64,000 bases of DNA from Papaver somniferum (taxonomy: Eukaryota; Streptophyta; Magnoliopsida; Ranunculales; Papaveraceae). The position numbers were made by a program, and so were the translations under genes. Shown in pieces: positions 59,746 through 64,000 of the stretch. Below the pieces are notes generated by a model that was not told where the DNA came from, did not search any database, and saw nothing but the letters and a program-made list of their open reading frames with translations. The stretch covers positions 131,279,466 through 131,343,465 of the forward strand of contig NC_039365.1 in assembly GCF_003573695.1 (NCBI RefSeq), given 5' to 3'. Each line of letters starts with the position of its first letter. Position 1 is the first letter of the stretch.

Positions 59746-62700
59746 TGTGGATGGGAAAAACGGTTTGCTGGTTTTTTAGGGAATGAGGGAATCACCGTGT
59801 GATGGAGACTCCTCGAACCGGCCAAACTGCTCAACCTCACACAGATGCACTGCAAAGGGAGTGCTTAGATTCGAGAGATCAATCTGTAGGACTCCGGCCT
59901 AAACCAAGTCAATGGCCATTCTAGAGTCAATTCGGTCGCAAAGGGGGAGATGGGTTGATCTGTATGAGGGAAGCTGAGAATTGTGTGAGATCAGTGATGA
60001 TCAAGGATTGTGGATGTGTTGAAGGTTTCTGTAGTGAACTGCTGAAGTTGAGTTATGTGAATAAGTTTTTATCGAGTTATTGACGAATGATGATCGATGA
60101 TGTCTGATGATAACCGGTTGTCCTCGATTTGGACTTATTTATATTGCAAGAATGATGAACACCTTGATCCCTGTAAGTGTGACGATTTCTTGGGTGAAAG
60201 AGTGGGAAAGTGGAAGATCGTGGTGAAACCAGCCCCAGGTCGTGGGGAGACATGGTTGATCATTATCCCACTACTTTGCTAACTACTTCAACCGTTTGCA
60301 CGACTTACTTACATTATCATCGTGGATGTATCCACGTTCCGTAGGCCGCCAGACTAAAACCCTAAGTGACATCCCCCATTTGTGACGTGATTGATGTATC
60401 ACGAATCATGGAGTCTGCATCACAGACGTGTATTTAATTAGTCACATTGACTGATTTAGACAATGAGTCTAGGTTTTGTTGAATCAAGCATGAATGACCG
60501 CTCAGTGGAACATTCGAGTAACTGAGCAAGTATTGCTCGACGAATTATTGGTATATTGATAGTTGGGAATTGAGCAAGTATTGCTCAATTCGACGAATTA
60601 CTGAATATTGATAGTTGGATCAATATTCGAGAAATTGAGCAATTATTGCTCAATTTAGCAAATTACTGATAATTTACTGAATTTTGGTGGACTGAGCAAG
60701 TATTGCTCAATTCGGCAAATTATTTATGGATGTCGTGACCCAATAAAATATTAATTAAAATATTGGTAGACTACCAAATATTATATAATTAATCCATATG
60801 ATTATTGCTGGATCAAAATAAATTCATTAGTGTTTGAATCCTGCTCAGAATGATGATTCGTGGAGCGTTTGTTCGAAACCCTAATTTTTGATCGATTGCT
60901 CATTATTTGACGAATTGCTGAAAATAGGTCATGAGCGAAGGAGGGACCGACCACATGAGACTATGGACGTCCATATGATGCCCAATTTCTTGAGTGGGCG
61001 TACGCCAGGGTCCTGAGTTGACCGGTTGGTGAAGGAATGACGATTAAATGTCAGTTTCATCATGTATTGAAATAGTGCTCGATTGAGCATTAGGTGATAA
61101 AACCTAATTATAGAAAAGTGGGGGACTGACCAAGATGGATGGCATGAGACCGTCCCTAGGTGATCGTGGGACCTCTGATGGGTATTTGCACAAAATATGA
61201 GTTGGTTGTGAAGAGTTTGGACCCAATATGAGCAATTGCGCAAATTAGGTCAAAAGTGTGAAAACGTGTGGGACCGGCTTATTGCAAGACTTAGAGCCGC
61301 CCTTGGTCGGTCAAGGGAGCATGCCCGTGTCTCCATAATGCTCATGTCTCAGTCATGATAGTTTTGGCATTTTCTGATGTGAGTTTGAGCAATATTTCAG
61401 ATTTTCAGAAGAGTTCGATTTTTGACTGAAATCCTCGATTTTGCTCGAATGAGCAAGTATGATCGTTTGATCAATATTTTGTGAATATAAAAATAATAAT
61501 ATTTTAATATATTTTTCGTGAGTAGCCCAGTCGGTCATGTGACCATGTTAAATTTTGGCTTTTTCATGATTCGCGCAATATTTGAGAAAATATGGAGAAA
61601 CCACGATTTTTGGGAAGTTTCACAAGATGAGAAAAATAACAATTTATGAAAGATTAGGGATTGAAAGGTGTGGGCATGGCCGGCTAGCCAAGTTTCCCAG
61701 TCCTGCAACACCTTTCCCTATATTTTATTATTATTTTTCGTGAAACTACACAAAATTGGGGAAACCAAAAAATATGGAGAAACCATGAGTTTTGCTCAAA
61801 CAAGGAAAGTTGCTGAGATGGAGGAGTCTTCATGAGTTTATGAAAACAACAAAAATAGGGAAAAATAATGGAGGAAGCATGGACCCGGCCACATCTAGGG
61901 CACGGCCGGCCGGCCGGTGGGCCCGGCCCATGGGCATTTCTCCATTATTTTAATATTGTTATTTTCTCTCTCCTGTTTTGTGCGGGATTCCTCATTTGTC
62001 CATATTTTGGATGCGCGTTCGCGCATTTGTGTGCTCGTTCGTGCATCATTGTCGAGTACACTTGCACTATTTTATGGCGCTTACTCAGTGGTAGTCCAGA
62101 TGCCGAATTGTTGAGTATTTATCACTAATTTATGAAATTCAGTGGAGAATGATTCATAAAACTGAGTAATAAAAGTGAGTAGCTTTTTTATTATCAATTC
62201 ACAGGATCAGCCGTGGATTCGACCATGAATTCAGAATAGTAAATTAGGTATTACCATTCCATGGGATCGTGGATTCGACCATGAAATCGTATTAATAAAA
62301 TAAGTGGTGATATTACCATTTCATGAGACCAGCCGTGGGTTCGACCATGGAATCAGAGTAATATCTATTACCATTTCATGAGATCAGCCGTGGATTCGAT
62401 CATGAAGTCGGAGTAATACGTTTATCTATTACCATTTCGATCATGAAATAGGAGTAATGAGATAAGATAGATTATCTTCTAGGAATCCAGCGGTGAATGT
62501 CACGGTAGAATTTAATCTCTTGCGTATTGTTAGTGAATCAGCAAGTGTTGCCGACGTCCTGAAGACATTATTGCTCTCAATCTTACGGAGAACCTCCTGG
62601 ATCTATATACGTCTCTCTACATAGTCATGGAAAAGTGAGTTTCACCGACGTCCTGAAGGCGTTATTGCTCTCAATCTTGCGGAGAACCGCCCAATCGTTC

Positions 62701-62986
62701 TTCTATGTAGAGGGGGGTCTCTCTCATGTAGTCAGGGAAAAGTGAGTGTCACCGACGTCCTGAAGCGTTATTGCTCTCAATCTTACGAAGAACCGACCAA
62801 TTATGTTATTCTACATAGAGGGCACGACGAAATGCCAGGGATCGAACGCTCAGCTAGTGGAGGCTTTTCGAAAGGCATATTTACTGTGGCTTCGTAAATA
62901 TGAATTGTCGCTCGTCTGAAAGCTGTGTCAGAAACATGCATCATGATTTTAAGGATTTTCCCTTTGTTGAAAATCCACCATCTACA
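59746..62986 (-). repeat. 5' LTR of outer Tat
   Basis: 3241 bases, paired with 32938-36199. TATAAATA on minus at 60143-60136 puts U3 at about 2.8 kb and R/U5 at about 0.4 kb. It contains the tandem and palindromic modules described for the other copies. Confidence 0.92.
60136..60143 (-). promoter_or_regulatory. TATA box of the outer Tat 5' LTR
   Basis: TATAAATA on minus. The motif is kept at matching places in all four copies (33342-33335, 41366-41359, 52952-52945), about 400-430 bases before the LTR end. Confidence 0.55.
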
Positions 62987-62991
62987 TTAAG

Positions 62992-63845
62992 AAAAGAAGA
63001 AAGACGCGGTGGATGCATTACAACTCGATCAACATTCCATGACAAGGACTAAGAACCAGTCAACAGGGCCTTGTTATAGAATCTATATCTCAACACCCTC
63101 ACAGAATTTCAAAAGGTTACCCAGAAACCAGCTGCCACACTGATCTCATCAAAGGAGGAAGAGCCCGAAGAAGGAGAGATTTATCAAGAGGCCCGTAGAA
63201 ATGAGGACTATGTTAATCAACACTACCTAGCTCAACCACCTGCCGCCGCAGCAACCGTAGGTGGACCGTATGGAGAGATCACTCATCAGCGAAATCCGCA
63301 AACCGGACAACCCATACCCGCCTCAAATCCAATGCAAGTCTCAACTCCAACTCCGGGTCCGAGATGGTTCCCATATTAGAACCCACATAAGATCCCACAA
63401 CAACAACGGTTTCCACAGATGAAGCCAGACCTGGTGCATCCTTGCCATGCATTTTCCACAAGAATTATTATTGAGCTACTGGAAACCGGGGCACGAGATA
63501 GTTTCATCCAAGTACCTCACATATGGCTCCCACCAACTGGCGAAGAAATTTCAGATCCAAGATACTTCCATTATCATAGGTTCATCAATCATTTTACCGG
63601 TGAATGCAACGATATTAAATATATTTTCCAAGAAAAAATCGATTTAGGGAACTATTGCATCTAGGAACCGAGAGAGTCCCGCTCCGTATAAACAGCTTTA
63701 CCTTCCCCGAAGGACACCCGTATCAGATTTCTCAAGCTTTAATGTAACGCGTGTGTGAAACCCTCCACTTCTCCAGAGATCAAAATATATATTTGTAGCT
63801 CTTAACCATATCGTTTCCTGTGAAAACTCTCATCCTATTGAAAGA
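62992..63845 (+). pseudogene. Tat3 gag, C-terminal part and linker to protease
   Basis: Decayed reading in several frames. It runs from EEPEEGEIYQEARRNEDYV (63160 onwards) through a zinc-knuckle-like segment YFHYHRFINHFTGECNDIKYIFQEK (63565-63640) to CETLHFSRDQ near 63755-63785. The last two match the inner element (CHFHRYVNHPTSDC, RIFKEK) and the outer element (CELLHFSRDQ), placing this fragment at the Gag/protease linker of a Tat-like element. The rest to 64000 shows nothing recognisable. Confidence 0.65.
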
Positions 63846-64000
63846 ATAAAAAACCTGATCGAGCCCGTTTCGGAAAACGCAATCTGTATACACATAATAT
63901 GTGATCGACCGCGTGTCAAGGAATGGACGCGTGTATTTTTTTTAATATATCAATATGAGGCGCATCAAGACAGTGATGCCACGTCGCTACACTAGAAGAA

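Larger units (their letters stand above)
32938..62986 (-). mobile_element. Outer Tat: Tat-like Ty3/gypsy element with 3.2-kb LTRs, split by the inner Tat
   Basis: LTRs 32938-36199 and 59746-62986 begin TGTAGATGG and end CCATCCACA (minus reading). Target duplications are TTAAG (32933-32937 and 62987-62991). Internal order on minus is gag/protease (59688-58603), RT, RNase H, second RNase H, integrase (to 39765). On plus, two genes (37507-38085 and 38588-39582) converge on the integrase end. Subtracting the 15-kb inner element leaves about 15 kb. Two RNase H domains and an antisense extra gene identify the Tat lineage. Gag is mostly deleted and pol is mutated. Confidence 0.93.

Overview
This window looks like heterochromatic, retrotransposon-dense DNA from a flowering plant, probably a eudicot. 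It is AT-rich, and almost every recognisable coding segment belongs to a plant-type retroelement: Ty3/gypsy of the Athila and Tat kinds, plus an L1-like LINE. Introns are of plant type, with GT/AG borders and T-rich acceptors. I saw no tRNA, rRNA, CRISPR array or bacterial gene. I could not identify the species. Nearly all retroelement genes carry stops or frameshifts.

Layout. (1) 1-16153 is the 3' part of a plus-strand Tat-like element (Tat1). It has an integrase tail (21-860), a large intron-containing gene on the opposite strand (1580-15043), a polypurine tract (15717-15734) and a truncated 3' LTR (15735-16153). Inside the antisense gene sits a complete Athila-like element at 3855-14753, with 1.57-kb LTRs and the exact 5-bp target duplication TCACG. 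(2) 16154-18446 holds a leader fragment and a minus-strand LTR of the Tat1 family, itself split by a plus-strand solo LTR (17290-18197). (3) 19340-23554 is a 5'-truncated L1-type LINE with a 13-bp target duplication. It lies in unassigned DNA next to a coiled-coil acidic gene or pseudogene (23652-24392). (4) 24393-29176 is mostly non-coding, with a degenerate ~52-bp minisatellite (26020-26470) and a candidate minus-strand LTR end at 29176. (5) From about 29177 to the window end lies another plus-strand Tat-like element (Tat3), opened by two insertions. One is an internally deleted Athila-like element (29812-32467, duplication TTCAA). The other is a 30-kb minus-strand Tat-like element (outer Tat, 32938-62986, duplication TTAAG). 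The outer element's pol is split by a 15-kb relative (inner Tat, 40938-55954, duplication GTTTG).

How the genes fit together. The outer and inner Tat elements have unusually long LTRs (3.2-3.4 kb) packed with short palindromes, hairpins and tandem repeats. They read gag-protease-RT-RNase H-second RNase H-integrase on the minus strand, and one or two spliced genes on the plus strand converging on the end of integrase. The inner antisense gene encodes a plant-mobile-domain-like protein with its own TATA box and 5' leader exons. The outer element keeps the same leader and a homologous 3' module, but has a different acidic open frame between them. Tat1 carries a different antisense gene with a coiled-coil C-terminus. 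These convergent, intron-bearing cargo genes are the most interesting biology here. The inner element has lost RT and RNase H, so it must have moved with help or been deleted after insertion.
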